A DNA stretch of 64,000 nt, taken from assembly GCA_019635355.1 (NCBI GenBank), contig JAHBZQ010000001.1, positions 2,294,001 through 2,358,000 of the forward strand. Direction: 5' to 3'. This document shows positions 41,325 to 52,674 of the stretch, piece after piece (positions within the stretch are counted from its first letter, which is position 1; the number at the start of each line of letters is the position of its first letter). The translations under genes were made by a program, and so were the position numbers. The stretch is from Rhizobacter sp. (GTDB lineage Bacteria > Pseudomonadota > Gammaproteobacteria > Burkholderiales > Burkholderiaceae_C). Under the pieces are notes generated by a model. That model searched no databases, was not told where the DNA came from, and saw only the letters and a list, made by a program, of their open reading frames with translations.

Positions 41325-42314
41325 TCACTCCGCTTCGATCCGGGCCGCGCGGATCACCGCGCCCCAGCGGTCGATCTCGCGGGCCAGCAAGGCCTCCAGC
41401 TCGGCCGGCGAGCTGGCGGCCACGCGCATGCCGAGGCGCGCCAGCTTGTCACGCACCGCGGGCGAGGCCACGGCTTCGCGTGCGGCGCGGTTCAGCACCG
41501 CGATCACCGGCGCGGGCGTGCCGGCGGGCGCGGCCAGGGCATTCCACGAGGCCACGTTGTAGCCGGGCACGCCGGCCTCGATGGCGGTGGGCACCTCGGG
41601 CAGCGCCGGGTTGCGCCGGTCGGACGAGACGGCCAGCGCCTTCACCAGCCCGGCCTGCACCTGCGGCAGCATCGGCCCGAGGATCTCGAAGGCGAGGTCG
41701 ATCTCGCCGCCGCGCAGCGCCGCCAGCACCGCGGGGCTGCCCTTGTAGGGCACGAGCGTGAGTTCGAGCCCGGCCACCGTCTCGAACATCTTGGCCGCAA
41801 GGTGCTGCGTGCTGCCGGGCGTGATGGTGCCCACATTGAGCCGGCCCTTGTGGGCCCGCGCGAAGGTGAGCACGTCCTGGAGCGACGCGAAGCGCGAGCC
41901 CGCCGTCACGAAGAGGCCGAGGTCGAAGTAGCCGAGCGTGCTGATGCCGGCGAAGCTCTTCTTCGTGTCGTAGGGCAGCTTCTTGAAGAGGCCCACGCTC
42001 ACCGCGTTGCCGTTGCTCATGAGCAAGAGCGTGTGCCCGTCGGGCCGGGCCGACGCCACCGCCTGGCTGGCCACGATGCTGCCGGCGCTCGGCCGGTTGT
42101 CGACGACCACCGGCTGCCCGAGTTGCAAGGCCATCGACTCGGCCACGGCACGTGCGGTGATGTCGGCAATGCCACCGGGGGCGAAGGGCACGATGAGCGT
42201 GATGGGCTTGTCGGGAAACCTCGCCTGCGCGCGCACGAAGCCGGGCAGCGCCGCGGCGGCACCGAGGAGCGCCAGGGCGTGGCGGCGCGTCATGGGAGAG
42301 GCGGGGGTTTTCAT
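41325..42314 (-). CDS. Bug-family (TctC-like) periplasmic receptor upstream of tcuAB
   Basis: A 329-aa receptor with an export signal containing MTRRHALALLGAAAALPGFVRAQA (a possible Tat-type RR) and the Bug motifs FPDKPITLIVPFAPGGIADITARAVAE, VVVDNRPSAGSIVAS, PDGHTLLLMSNGN and LTLVPYKGSPAVLAALRGGEIDLAF. It is upstream of tcuA and tcuB on the same strand (100-nt gap), and so is likely to capture the substrate of that pathway. No TctA/TctB partner is nearby. An in-frame ATG 7 codons in is also possible. Confidence 0.9.
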   Translation of the reverse strand: MKTPASPMTRRHALALLGAAAALPGFVRAQARFPDKPITLIVPFAPGGIADITARAVAESMALQLGQPVVVDNRPSAGSIVASQAVASARPDGHTLLLMSNGNAVSVGLFKKLPYDTKKSFAGISTLGYFDLGLFVTAGSRFASLQDVLTFARAHKGRLNVGTITPGSTQHLAAKMFETVAGLELTLVPYKGSPAVLAALRGGEIDLAFEILGPMLPQVQAGLVKALAVSSDRRNPALPEVPTAIEAGVPGYNVASWNALAAPAGTPAPVIAVLNRAAREAVASPAVRDKLARLGMRVAASSPAELEALLAREIDRWGAVIRAARIEAE

Positions 42315-42346
42315 GCGTCGGAGATGGGCAATTCTCTTCTCCTGGC

Positions 42347-42796
42347 TCAGAGCACCTGACCAAGTCGATCCAGGCCTTCTTCGGTGCCGCGCAGGCGCTG
42401 GGCGCGGTCTTCATGGCCATCGAGGTAGGCCAGTTGCTCGGTGTAGACCATGCGGGTGCCGCGCTTGACCGGCGAGAACTCCACCGTGACCAGCGACACC
42501 GAGAGCCGGCGCGCGTCGACGCTGATGTCGTAGGTGAAGACGATGCGGCGGGGCTCGGTGATGTCGAAGAACACCTTGTCGATGACCTGCAGGCGGCCGT
42601 CGGGGTGGCGCACCTCGTGGTGCTCGCGGCCGAGCGGGCGGAAGTCGAGGCTGTAGGCGGTGGTGTGCTCGGTGTGGCAATCGGACCAGGCGCGCTTCAG
42701 CTCGGGGTCGGCCCAGGCGCGGAACACCGCCTCGGGCGTGGCGGCGAATTCGCGTTCGATGATGAAGTCGGTGTGGGTCGCGGGCGTGTGCTTCAT
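42347..42796 (-). CDS. SRPBCC (AHSA1-like) family protein
   Basis: A 149-aa START/Bet v1-like protein: FIIEREFAATPEAVFRAWADPELKRAW, then FDITEPRRIVFTYDI and VTVEFSPVKRGTRMVYTEQLAYLDGHEDRAQRLRGTEEGLDRL. These proteins bind hydrophobic ligands. Its start overlaps the ArsR stop by 4 nt, a very common ArsR-SRPBCC gene pairing. The ligand is unknown. Confidence 0.88.
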   Translation of the reverse strand: MKHTPATHTDFIIEREFAATPEAVFRAWADPELKRAWSDCHTEHTTAYSLDFRPLGREHHEVRHPDGRLQVIDKVFFDITEPRRIVFTYDISVDARRLSVSLVTVEFSPVKRGTRMVYTEQLAYLDGHEDRAQRLRGTEEGLDRLGQVL

Positions 42797-43143
42797 CGTT
42801 TGCCTTTCTCCTTCTGCGCGGCGAGGTAGGCCTCGAGCCGGTCGAACTGGGCGTTGAGCTGCACCTTGCGCTTGGCGACCCAGGCCTCCATCGCGTCGAG
42901 CGCCTTGGGCTCGATGGCGTAGGTGCGCACGCGGCCGGTCTTTTCAGACGCGACGAAGCCGCCGCGCTCCAGCACCGCGAGATGCTTCACCACCGAAGGC
43001 AAGGCGAGGCCGAGCGGCTCGGCCAGCTCCGACACCGAAGCGGGCCCGCGGCTCAGGCGCTCGAGCATGCCGCGGCGGCTGGCGTCGGCCAGCGCGAAGA
43101 ACATGCGGTCGAGCCGCGCGGGGTCGGTGATGGCGCGCGTCAT
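42793..43143 (-). CDS. ArsR-family winged-helix regulator
   Basis: A 116-aa regulator with a winged HTH (ARLDRMFFALADASRRGMLERLSRGPASVSELAEPLGLALPSVVKHLAVLERGGFVASEKTGRVRTYAIEP). It lacks the CxC metal site of arsenic/zinc sensors, and belongs with the SRPBCC-linked subgroup. It starts 1 nt after the GST stop and overlaps the SRPBCC gene, forming a GST-ArsR-SRPBCC operon that it likely controls. Confidence 0.9.
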   Translation of the reverse strand: MTRAITDPARLDRMFFALADASRRGMLERLSRGPASVSELAEPLGLALPSVVKHLAVLERGGFVASEKTGRVRTYAIEPKALDAMEAWVAKRKVQLNAQFDRLEAYLAAQKEKGKR

Positions 43144-43144
43144 C

Positions 43145-43828
43145 TCAGGCGGTGGCCGGGTCGTAGAAGCGTTTGGCCAGGCCGGCGCGGCCCGGGTAGT
43201 ACTTGAAGAAGGGCTTCGCCTGCTCGATGGTGCGCGCGACCGACGGGCGTGCCATCAGGCGCTCGACATAGTGGGCCAGGTGGCGGTGCTCGGGCGGCGG
43301 CGCGACGTAGGTCACGGCGTAGAAGAGCGAGGGTGCGGCGGCGCAGTCGGCCATCGTGAAGGCCTCGCCCGTCACCCAGGTGCGGCCGGCGAGCTGGCGG
43401 TCGATCAGGCCATAGGCCATCAGCAGCTTGGCCTTCGCCTCGGCCACGTGGATCGGGTCGCGATCGGCCTCGGGGCGCAGCAGGTCGCTGGTGTGGGCCT
43501 GCATGGGCGTCATCACGTAGAGGTCGAAGAGGCGGTCCCAGAGGCGCACGTCGAGCGCGGCGTCGGCCTCGTCGGGGATGAGTCGGCGCCCGGGCTGCGC
43601 ATGGCGCTGCAGGTACTCGATGGCGATGCTGGTCTCGGGCACCACGCGGCCGTCGTCGACGAGCAGCGGCATCTTGCCGGTGGGCCAGAGCGCGACGAAG
43701 GCGGCGCGCTCGGCCGGGTCACCGAGGTTGACCAGGCGCCTGTCGGCCTCGATGCCCAGCTCGTCGAGGGCGATCAGCAACTTGTGGCAATACGACGAGA
43801 GCGGGTGGTAGTGCAGCGTGAGCGCCAT
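43145..43828 (-). CDS. Glutathione S-transferase family protein
   Basis: A 227-aa GST. The thioredoxin-like domain has LHYHPLSSYCHKLLIALDELGIEADRRLVNL, PTGKMPLLVDDG and PETSIAIEYL, and the helical domain has GEAFTMADCAAAPSLFYAVTY. The SSYCHK motif places a Cys/Ser near the glutathione thiol. It leads the GST-ArsR-SRPBCC unit and is preceded by a dyad within a locally AT-rich stretch. Confidence 0.9.
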   Translation of the reverse strand: MALTLHYHPLSSYCHKLLIALDELGIEADRRLVNLGDPAERAAFVALWPTGKMPLLVDDGRVVPETSIAIEYLQRHAQPGRRLIPDEADAALDVRLWDRLFDLYVMTPMQAHTSDLLRPEADRDPIHVAEAKAKLLMAYGLIDRQLAGRTWVTGEAFTMADCAAAPSLFYAVTYVAPPPEHRHLAHYVERLMARPSVARTIEQAKPFFKYYPGRAGLAKRFYDPATA

Positions 43829-43848
43829 TCGATGAGACCTCTTGAAAC

Positions 43849-43864
43849 TTTCCTGATTCGGAAA
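43849..43864 (-). promoter_or_regulatory. Dyad upstream of the GST-arsR-SRPBCC operon
   Basis: TTTCC (43849-43853) and GGAAA (43860-43864) form a dyad with a 6-nt spacer 20 nt upstream of the GST start, in an AT-richer stretch that also has a repeated GAAACT. A site of this form and place suits autoregulation by the ArsR protein of the same operon. Confidence 0.4.
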
Positions 43865-43909
43865 CTATAGAGGCCTTGGTGGAATGGCGCAAGACGGTTT
43901 CCACCTCGG

Positions 43910-44491
43910 CTAAGTTTTTGGAGTGAGCGGCAGGGCCTGCTCGCTGCGCTGCGGCCATGCGAAATTTCCGCCGCCCAGGTGATGCAGCGTGTGCAGCTCG
44001 GTGTTGTCGTCGCGGAACGACCAGCGGCCCCGGTCGAAGACCCGCGCATCGGCCGCGGCCCACACCACTTCGGCGGAGCAGGTGTCGTAGGCGTCTTCGG
44101 TGTGCGCCTCGGGGATGAGGCGGCATTCCATCCAGGCGACCGCGTCGGCCGCGAGCGGCAGGCCGAGCACGGGGCCGTTGAAGCTCGCGATGCCGTAGTG
44201 CTCGAACTTGTCGCTTACCTCACGGCCCGAGACGGTGCCGACGGCGTAGGTCTCGTTCAACAATGCACGCCCCGGCAGGCTCACGCTGAACGCACCGCTC
44301 GCCGCGATCAGCTCACGGGTGTAGGTCTTCTTGTCGATGACGATGGCGATGCGCGGCGGCGTGAACTCCACCGGCATCGACCACGCCGCGGCCATCAGGT
44401 TGCGCCGCCCGCCGTGGGCGCTGCCCACGAGCACGGTGGGGCCGTGGTTGATGAGGCGGGAGGCGTGGTGCAACTCGACGGTTTGTCTCAT
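43910..44491 (-). CDS. Flavin reductase-like domain protein
   Basis: A 193-aa FMN-binding split-barrel protein. The flavin site is suggested by NLMAAAWSMPVEFTPPRIAIVIDKKTYTRELIAASGAFSVSLPG, typical of the flavin reductase-like family (HpaC/FRP/DIM6-type). Its start overlaps the stop of the PEP-mutase-family gene by 4 nt, so they share an mRNA. It may supply reduced flavin to an oxygenase not found in the window, or act alone. Confidence 0.87.
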   Translation of the reverse strand: MRQTVELHHASRLINHGPTVLVGSAHGGRRNLMAAAWSMPVEFTPPRIAIVIDKKTYTRELIAASGAFSVSLPGRALLNETYAVGTVSGREVSDKFEHYGIASFNGPVLGLPLAADAVAWMECRLIPEAHTEDAYDTCSAEVVWAAADARVFDRGRWSFRDDNTELHTLHHLGGGNFAWPQRSEQALPLTPKT

Positions 44492-45357
44492 CCGACGAGT
44501 CTAGGCCGCTGCGCCCACGCACGCTCGAAGAGGGCATTCAGCTCGCCCTGCGGCACCTGCCCGTCGGCATAGCCCACGGTGCCCTGCTCGCGCAGCTCGA
44601 GGGCCGCCCGCCGCACGAGGCCGAGGGCCGCGCGTGCGATGGAGCCGCCCACGCTGATGCGCTTCACGCCCACGTCGATCAAGGCCTTGGCGCTGGAGGC
44701 CGACTCGTTGAGCCCCACCACGAGGTTGAGCGGGCCCGTGAGTTCGCGCACCAGCGTGCGGGCGCGTTCGGCATCGGCCACGCCGGGGGTGAACACACAG
44801 TCGGCACCGGCCGCGAGGAAGCGGTTGCCGCGTTCGATGGCCTGGTGCAGGCCTTTGTCGCCCCCGTGCTGGAACACATCGGTGCGGGCGTTCAGCACGA
44901 AGGCTTTTCCGGAAGCGCGCACCGCCGCGTGGGCCGCCGCGATGCGCGCCACGGCCTCGGCCTCGTCGAAGAGCTGGCCGGTGACGCGGTCGGTGTCTTC
45001 GATGTTGCAGCCGGCCGCGCCGGTGGCGATGGCGAGGCGCACCGACTCGGCCACCTGCTCGGGCGTGTCGCCGTAGCCGGCTTCGAGGTCGGCGTTGACC
45101 GGCAGCGGGATTGCGGCGGCGATGTGGCGCACGGCATCGAGCGTTTCGTCGCGGGTGACGGCGAGGCTTGCGTTGCGCACGTTGAAGTCAGGCTTGCCGA
45201 GCGAGAACGCAATGCCGGCGCTGGTGGTGCCGATGGCGGCGAAGCCGGCCTCGGCCAGCAGCACGGCGGTGCCGGCGTCCCACGCGTTGGGCATGACGAA
45301 GCCGCGTTCGGCGCGGTGCAGGTCGAGGAAGGCGAGGCCGGGCTCGGGTCGGGTCAT
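44488..45357 (-). CDS. Isocitrate lyase / PEP mutase family protein
   Basis: A 289-aa TIM-barrel enzyme. The start at ATG 45357 has AGGAG upstream (ACAGGAGCCCGCC); the frame beyond it has no family residues. Motifs: VMPNAWDAGTAVLLAEAGFAAIGTTSAGIAF, VNADLEAGYGDTPEQVAESVRLAIATGAAGCNIED (Mg-binding Asp/Glu), ARTDVF and GVKRISVGGSIARAALGL. It lacks the KKCGH signature of isocitrate lyase, so it belongs with the broader C-C or P-C lyase group; the substrate is unknown. Divergent from a LysR gene. Confidence 0.88.
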   Translation of the reverse strand: MTRPEPGLAFLDLHRAERGFVMPNAWDAGTAVLLAEAGFAAIGTTSAGIAFSLGKPDFNVRNASLAVTRDETLDAVRHIAAAIPLPVNADLEAGYGDTPEQVAESVRLAIATGAAGCNIEDTDRVTGQLFDEAEAVARIAAAHAAVRASGKAFVLNARTDVFQHGGDKGLHQAIERGNRFLAAGADCVFTPGVADAERARTLVRELTGPLNLVVGLNESASSAKALIDVGVKRISVGGSIARAALGLVRRAALELREQGTVGYADGQVPQGELNALFERAWAQRPRLVG

Positions 45358-45408
45358 GGCGGGCTCCTGTTGTGATGGGATGGCGCGATCGTCGGCCTGG
45401 CGCATCTG

Positions 45409-45421
45409 TGCGTCAAACGCA
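45409..45421 (+). promoter_or_regulatory. LysR-type T-N11-A dyad in the divergent promoter
   Basis: TGCGT (45409-45413) and ACGCA (45417-45421) form a dyad with a 3-nt spacer, with the T and A separated by 11 nt as in LysR boxes. It lies between the PEP-mutase-family gene (start 45357) and the LysR gene (start 45456), next to an AT-rich stretch (ATAATATTT) that may hold the promoters. Confidence 0.6.
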
Positions 45422-45455
45422 TAATATTTCTCCAAATCATCGAAAACTTGCATTC

Positions 45456-46352
45456 ATGGATTCCGACGCCCTGGCCACGTTTCTCACGGTGCATCGGCGC
45501 GGCGGGGTGTCGGCCGCGGCCGAGGCGCTGTCGCGCACGCAGTCGGCGATCAGCCGCCGTCTCGCCCTGCTGGAGCAGGAGGTGGGCGCCCCACTCTTCG
45601 AGCGCATCGGCCGCGGGCTGGTGCTGAGCGAGGTTGGCGCCGCGCTGCTGCCCTACGCCGAGCGGGTGGGCGCAGCCATCGGCGACGCCGAGGCCGCGGC
45701 CGAAGCGGCGCGCTCGGGCCGGGGCGGCACGGTGCAGGTGGTGACCGTGGGCACGCTGGCCGACGCGTCGCTTGCCGCAGCGCTGCAGCGCGCGAGGGCG
45801 CGTCAGCCCGGCCTGGACCTGCGCCTGCAGACGGCCACCAGCGCCGAGGTGAGTGCACAGGTGCGCTCGGGCGCCGCGTCGATCGGCCTGCGCTATTTCG
45901 ACGACCCGGGTGCCGACCTGGAAAGCCGCGTGGTGCACACCGAGCGCCTGGTGGTCGTGTGCTCACCCTCGCACCCGCTCGCCGGCAAGCGGGTGAAGTC
46001 GCTCACGCTCCTGGCGAAGGAGCGCTGGCTCGCGTTCCCCGCGCCCGAGCGGCGCTCGGAGGCGTTTGCCACGACCGTGTTCGCCCAGTTCACCACCCGC
46101 GGCATCGAGGCGCTCGACTGGATCGCCATCGACAGCCTCACCGCGCAGAAGCGCATGGTGCAGGCCGGCTTCGGCCTTGCACTCCTCCAGGCGAGCGCCG
46201 TCACCGAGGAGCTGGCGAAGGGCGAACTCGCCGTGCTGAAGGTCGATGGCCTCGACGTGAGCGTGCCGGTGGTGCTCGTCACGCGCCAAGGCGGCTACCT
46301 GAGCGGCGGCGCGCAGGCGGTGCTGCGCGAGTTGACGCGGCGGGGTCGCTAG
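45456..46352 (+). CDS. LysR-family transcriptional regulator
   Basis: A 298-aa LTTR: N-terminal winged HTH (ALATFLTVHRRGGVSAAAEALSRTQSAISRRLALLEQEVGAPLFERIGRGLVLSEVGAALLPYAERV) and a substrate-binding-type effector domain (92-290). It is divergent from the PEP-mutase-family/flavin-reductase operon and probably regulates it through the dyad between them. The gene ends in a shared CTAG with the convergent LysR gene. Confidence 0.92.
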   Translation: MDSDALATFLTVHRRGGVSAAAEALSRTQSAISRRLALLEQEVGAPLFERIGRGLVLSEVGAALLPYAERVGAAIGDAEAAAEAARSGRGGTVQVVTVGTLADASLAAALQRARARQPGLDLRLQTATSAEVSAQVRSGAASIGLRYFDDPGADLESRVVHTERLVVVCSPSHPLAGKRVKSLTLLAKERWLAFPAPERRSEAFATTVFAQFTTRGIEALDWIAIDSLTAQKRMVQAGFGLALLQASAVTEELAKGELAVLKVDGLDVSVPVVLVTRQGGYLSGGAQAVLRELTRRGR

Positions 46353-47272
46353 GCGCGCAGCCTCGCACCGGCCCACTGCCCGGCATCGACGAGGGTGCGC
46401 ACCACGTCACCCACCACCCCCCGCGCGGCGAGCGCCGCGGGCGAGAGTTCTTCGTCCGACAGGCTGGCGAGCAGGCTGCGGCGCTGCGCCCCGGCGTCGG
46501 CGATCTTCAGCACCTGCAGGGCCTCCTGCGGCACGCGGGCGGTGGCCGCGCCCGGCTGCACGGTGGCGGCCCAGCCGGTGCGCACCGCGTCCATCAGGAT
46601 CGCCAGGCCGTCGATGTCGGCCACGATGCGCGGCTTGCACTTCGCACGCGCGAAGGCCTGCTCCACCACGGCGCGCAGGCCGTGCGTGCCGCTCGGCATC
46701 ACGAGCGGCAGGCTGGCGATGTCTTTCAGGCGCACCTGCTTGCCACGCGGCATGCCGGGCAACGATTTCGCGCCGATCAGGTACAGGCCTTCGTCGAGCA
46801 GGGGCGCCACGCTGAAGCGTGGTGTCGCCTCCGTCTCGAAGAGCACCGCGAGGTCGAGCTGGCGGGCGGTGAGCATGGCCGACAGGTTGCCCGAGAGGCT
46901 CTCGACCAGGTGCAAGCGGATCTCGGGGTAGCGCTCGCGCATCGCCTGCATCAGCGGCAGCGCCAGCACCGACGCGGTCGACGGCGCCAGGCCCACGCTC
47001 ACCTGCCCGGCGAGGCGCTGCTGCCGCGCGGCCAGCGCCGCCTCGTCGGCATGGCGCACCGCCAGCTGCGCCTGCCGCCAGAAGGCGAGGCCCGCATCGG
47101 TGGGCGTCACGCCCGTCGGGCTGCGTTGCAGGAGCCGCGTGGCGAGCTCACCTTCCAGCCGGCTGATCTGCTGGCTGAGGGCCGAGGTGACGACGCCGAG
47201 GTCGGCCGCCGCACGGCCCATGCTGCCCAGTTCGACGACGCGGATGTAGTAGCGCAGTTGCCGCAGTTCCAT
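46349..47272 (-). CDS. LysR-family transcriptional regulator
   Basis: A 307-aa LTTR starting at MELRQLRYYIRVVELGSMGRAAADLGVVTSALSQQISRLEGELATRLLQRSPTGVTPTDAG. ATG 47272 is chosen as the usual LTTR opening; ATGs at 47281 and 47293 are in frame. Typical effector domain (VSVGLAPSTASVLALPLMQAMRERYPEIRLHLVE). Likely a NAC/CysB-like architecture, but the target is unknown. Converges with the preceding LysR gene, sharing the CTAG at 46349-46352; it lies downstream of the LuxR-type regulator on the same strand. Confidence 0.9.
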   Translation of the reverse strand: MELRQLRYYIRVVELGSMGRAAADLGVVTSALSQQISRLEGELATRLLQRSPTGVTPTDAGLAFWRQAQLAVRHADEAALAARQQRLAGQVSVGLAPSTASVLALPLMQAMRERYPEIRLHLVESLSGNLSAMLTARQLDLAVLFETEATPRFSVAPLLDEGLYLIGAKSLPGMPRGKQVRLKDIASLPLVMPSGTHGLRAVVEQAFARAKCKPRIVADIDGLAILMDAVRTGWAATVQPGAATARVPQEALQVLKIADAGAQRRSLLASLSDEELSPAALAARGVVGDVVRTLVDAGQWAGARLRA

Positions 47273-47308
47273 GGGCGGCATGTTCGCATGCACGCGAGGC
47301 CCCCGGCC

Positions 47309-48275
47309 TCACCCCGCCAGCATGCGCACCTTCTTCATCGCCAGCGACGCCGCCGCGTTGCGCGTCTCGACGCCGAGCTTCTCGAACACGTGCTCGAGGT
47401 GCTTCTTCACCGTGGCCGGGCTGCTGCCGAGGATGTCGCCGATGTCGCGGTTGGTCTTGCCCTTGACGACCCAGTACAGCACCTCGGCCTCCTTCATCGT
47501 GAGCTTGAAGGCCTGCAGCAGCGCTTCGACGACGGCGGCGTCGGAGACCTCGCGCAGCACCATCAGCCAGTCGTCGTCGCTCGTGCGCTCTTGCAGCGAG
47601 AAGACGAGCTGGCGTTGCTGCTGGCTCACGGTGCGCGTCACGGTGAGGGGCTGACCTTCGCGGCCTTCGTCGGCCAGGGCCGATTGCTCGCCCAGCCACT
47701 GCAGCAACTCGGCGGGCACCTGGCCGGGGTCGACAGCGAAGTAGGCGTGCATCAGCTGGCGCGCGAGCGGTGTCTGCCACACGGCCTTGCCGCTCATGCG
47801 ATCGTTGCTCACGTGCACCGCCATCGTGGCGTGGCCGAAGGCGTCGAGCGCGTTGCGCGCCTGCCGGGCCTGGCGCGCGCTCTGCATGTGCGCGGCCATG
47901 CGCGCCAGCACTTCCTGCGGGCGGATGGGCTTGGTGACGTAGTCGGCGCCGCCCGCGCCGAAGGCGGCCACCACATGCTCGGTGTCGGTGAGGCCGGTCA
48001 TGAAGAGGATGGGGATGTGCGCGGTGTCGGGGTCGGCCTTCAGGCGGCGGGCGACCTCGAAGCCGTCCATGCCGGGCATCACCGCGTCGAGCAACACCAC
48101 GTCGGGCACGGTCTGCGCGGCGCGCTGCAGTGCGGTCTCGCCGCTGGTGGCCACGAGCACGGTGTAGCCGGCTTCGTCCAGCGCGTCGTGCAGCAGCGAG
48201 AGGTTGTCGGGCACGTCGTCGACGATCAGCACCACATCGCTGGCGGTGCGGTCGGGCAGACGCGCGGTGTTGTGG

Positions 48276-48295
<20 letters not shown>
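47309..48295 (-). CDS. Response regulator with LuxR-type DNA-binding domain
   Basis: A 328-aa protein: N-terminal receiver (residues 22-140) with phospho-acceptor Asp70 (VVLLDAVMPGMDGF) and conserved Lys (YVTKPIRP); a middle segment of about 100 residues; and a C-terminal LuxR-type HTH (about 262-325, KLTMKEAEVLYWVVKGKTNRDIGDILGSSPATVKKHLEHVFEKLGVETRNAAAS). It begins within the last 20 nt of the hybrid kinase gene, so the pair is translationally coupled and probably cognate. Likely targets are ureA or transport genes; this is inference from position. Confidence 0.9.
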
Positions 48296-51770
<3,475 letters not shown>

Positions 51771-51861
51771 GCGTTGACTAGGCGCAAGCACCATGCCACC
51801 AGGCATGTCTGCGCCCTAAGATGCGGCACTTTTCTCGTCACTGCTCGCCCTGCGCACCATC
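51771..51861. promoter_or_regulatory. Divergent promoter region, hybrid kinase / ureA
   Basis: A 91-nt region between the kinase and ureA start codons. It must hold promoters for both and is short enough for one bound regulator to affect both directions. No clear palindrome stands out; the promoter assignment is positional. Confidence 0.35.
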
Positions 51862-52164
51862 ATGGAACTGACTCCACGCGAAAAAGACAAGCTCCTGATC
51901 TTCACCGCGTCGCTGCTCGCCGAGCGCCGCAAGGCCCGCGGGCTCAAGCTCAACTACCCCGAAGCCGTGGCGATGATCAGCGCCGCCATCATGGAAGGCG
52001 CGCGAGACGGCAAGACCGTCGCCGCGCTGATGAGCGAGGGCAAGACCGTGCTCACACGCGACGACGTGATGGACGGCATCCCCGAGCTGATCCCTGAAAT
52101 CCAGGTCGAAGCGACCTTCCCCGACGGCACCAAATTGGTGACCGTGCACCAACCTATTGCATGA
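51862..52164 (+). CDS. ureA: Urease gamma subunit
   Basis: A 100-aa structural subunit of urease, full length, with the family motifs MELTPREKDKLLIFTASLLAERRKARGLKLNYPEAVAMISAAIMEGARDG and VTRDDVM-like VLTRDDVMDGIPELIPEIQVEATFPDGTKLVTVHQPI. First of four co-directional genes. The divergent gene upstream is the transporter-kinase, not ureD. Confidence 0.96.
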   Translation: MELTPREKDKLLIFTASLLAERRKARGLKLNYPEAVAMISAAIMEGARDGKTVAALMSEGKTVLTRDDVMDGIPELIPEIQVEATFPDGTKLVTVHQPIA

Positions 52165-52180
52165 CCGCTGGAGCCCCCAC

Positions 52181-52345
52181 ATGACCCGTCTTGCCGCTTT
52201 CATCTCACTGGCCCTCGCGGCCCCCGCCTTCGCCCACGACGGCCACGGCCCCACCGGCTCTCACTGGCATGCCACCGACACCTTGGGCTTCGTCGTCGTG
52301 CTGGCCCTGGCGGGCGCGGCCATCTGGTTCAGCCGGAGGAAGTGA
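52181..52345 (+). CDS. Small His-rich single-pass membrane protein inside the urease operon
   Basis: A 54-aa product between ureA and ureB. It has a signal peptide (MTRLAAFISLALAAPAFA), then an exported segment with His in HDGHGPTGSHWHATD (five His in 15 residues), one transmembrane helix (LGFVVVLALAGAAIWF) and a basic SRRK tail. Start ATG 52181 follows ureA by 16 nt; its stop overlaps the ureB start. The HDGHG opening recalls the start of HupE/UreJ nickel permeases, but the rest of that 190-200 aa family is missing. A nickel-related function is inferred from the residues and context; no homologue was checked. Confidence 0.75.
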   Translation: MTRLAAFISLALAAPAFAHDGHGPTGSHWHATDTLGFVVVLALAGAAIWFSRRK

Positions 52346-52650
52346 TGACGCCCGGCGAGCTCTTCACCGACGGGCCCGACCATGTGCTCAACGCCGGCCG
52401 CCGCACCGCCACCCTCGTGATCGAGAACACCGGCGACCGGCCGATCCAGGTCGGCTCGCATTACCACTTCGCCGAGACCAACGCAGCCCTCCGGTTTGAC
52501 CGCCAGGCCGCGCGCGGCATGCGGCTCAACATCGCCTCGGGTACGGCGGTGCGCTTCGAGCCGGGGCAGCAGCGCACGGTCGAGCTGGTCGACTACGCCG
52601 GCGAGCGCAAGGTGTATGGCTTTCGCGGCCTGGTGCAGGGCGCGCTCTGA
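52345..52650 (+). CDS. ureB: Urease beta subunit
   Basis: A 101-aa structural subunit: MTPGELFTDGPDHVLNAGRRTATLVIENTGDRPIQVGSHYHFAETNAALRFDRQAARGMRLNIASGTAVRFEPGQQRTVELVDYAGERKVYGFRGLVQG. All hallmark residues of UreB are present (GDRPIQVGSHYHF). ATG 52345, overlapping the TGA of the upstream small gene, is preferred to GTG 52342; CGGAGGA lies a few bases upstream. It is followed 24 nt later by ureC. Confidence 0.96.
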   Translation: MTPGELFTDGPDHVLNAGRRTATLVIENTGDRPIQVGSHYHFAETNAALRFDRQAARGMRLNIASGTAVRFEPGQQRTVELVDYAGERKVYGFRGLVQGAL

Positions 52651-52674
52651 TCTCATCCTTCCAAGAACAACGAC

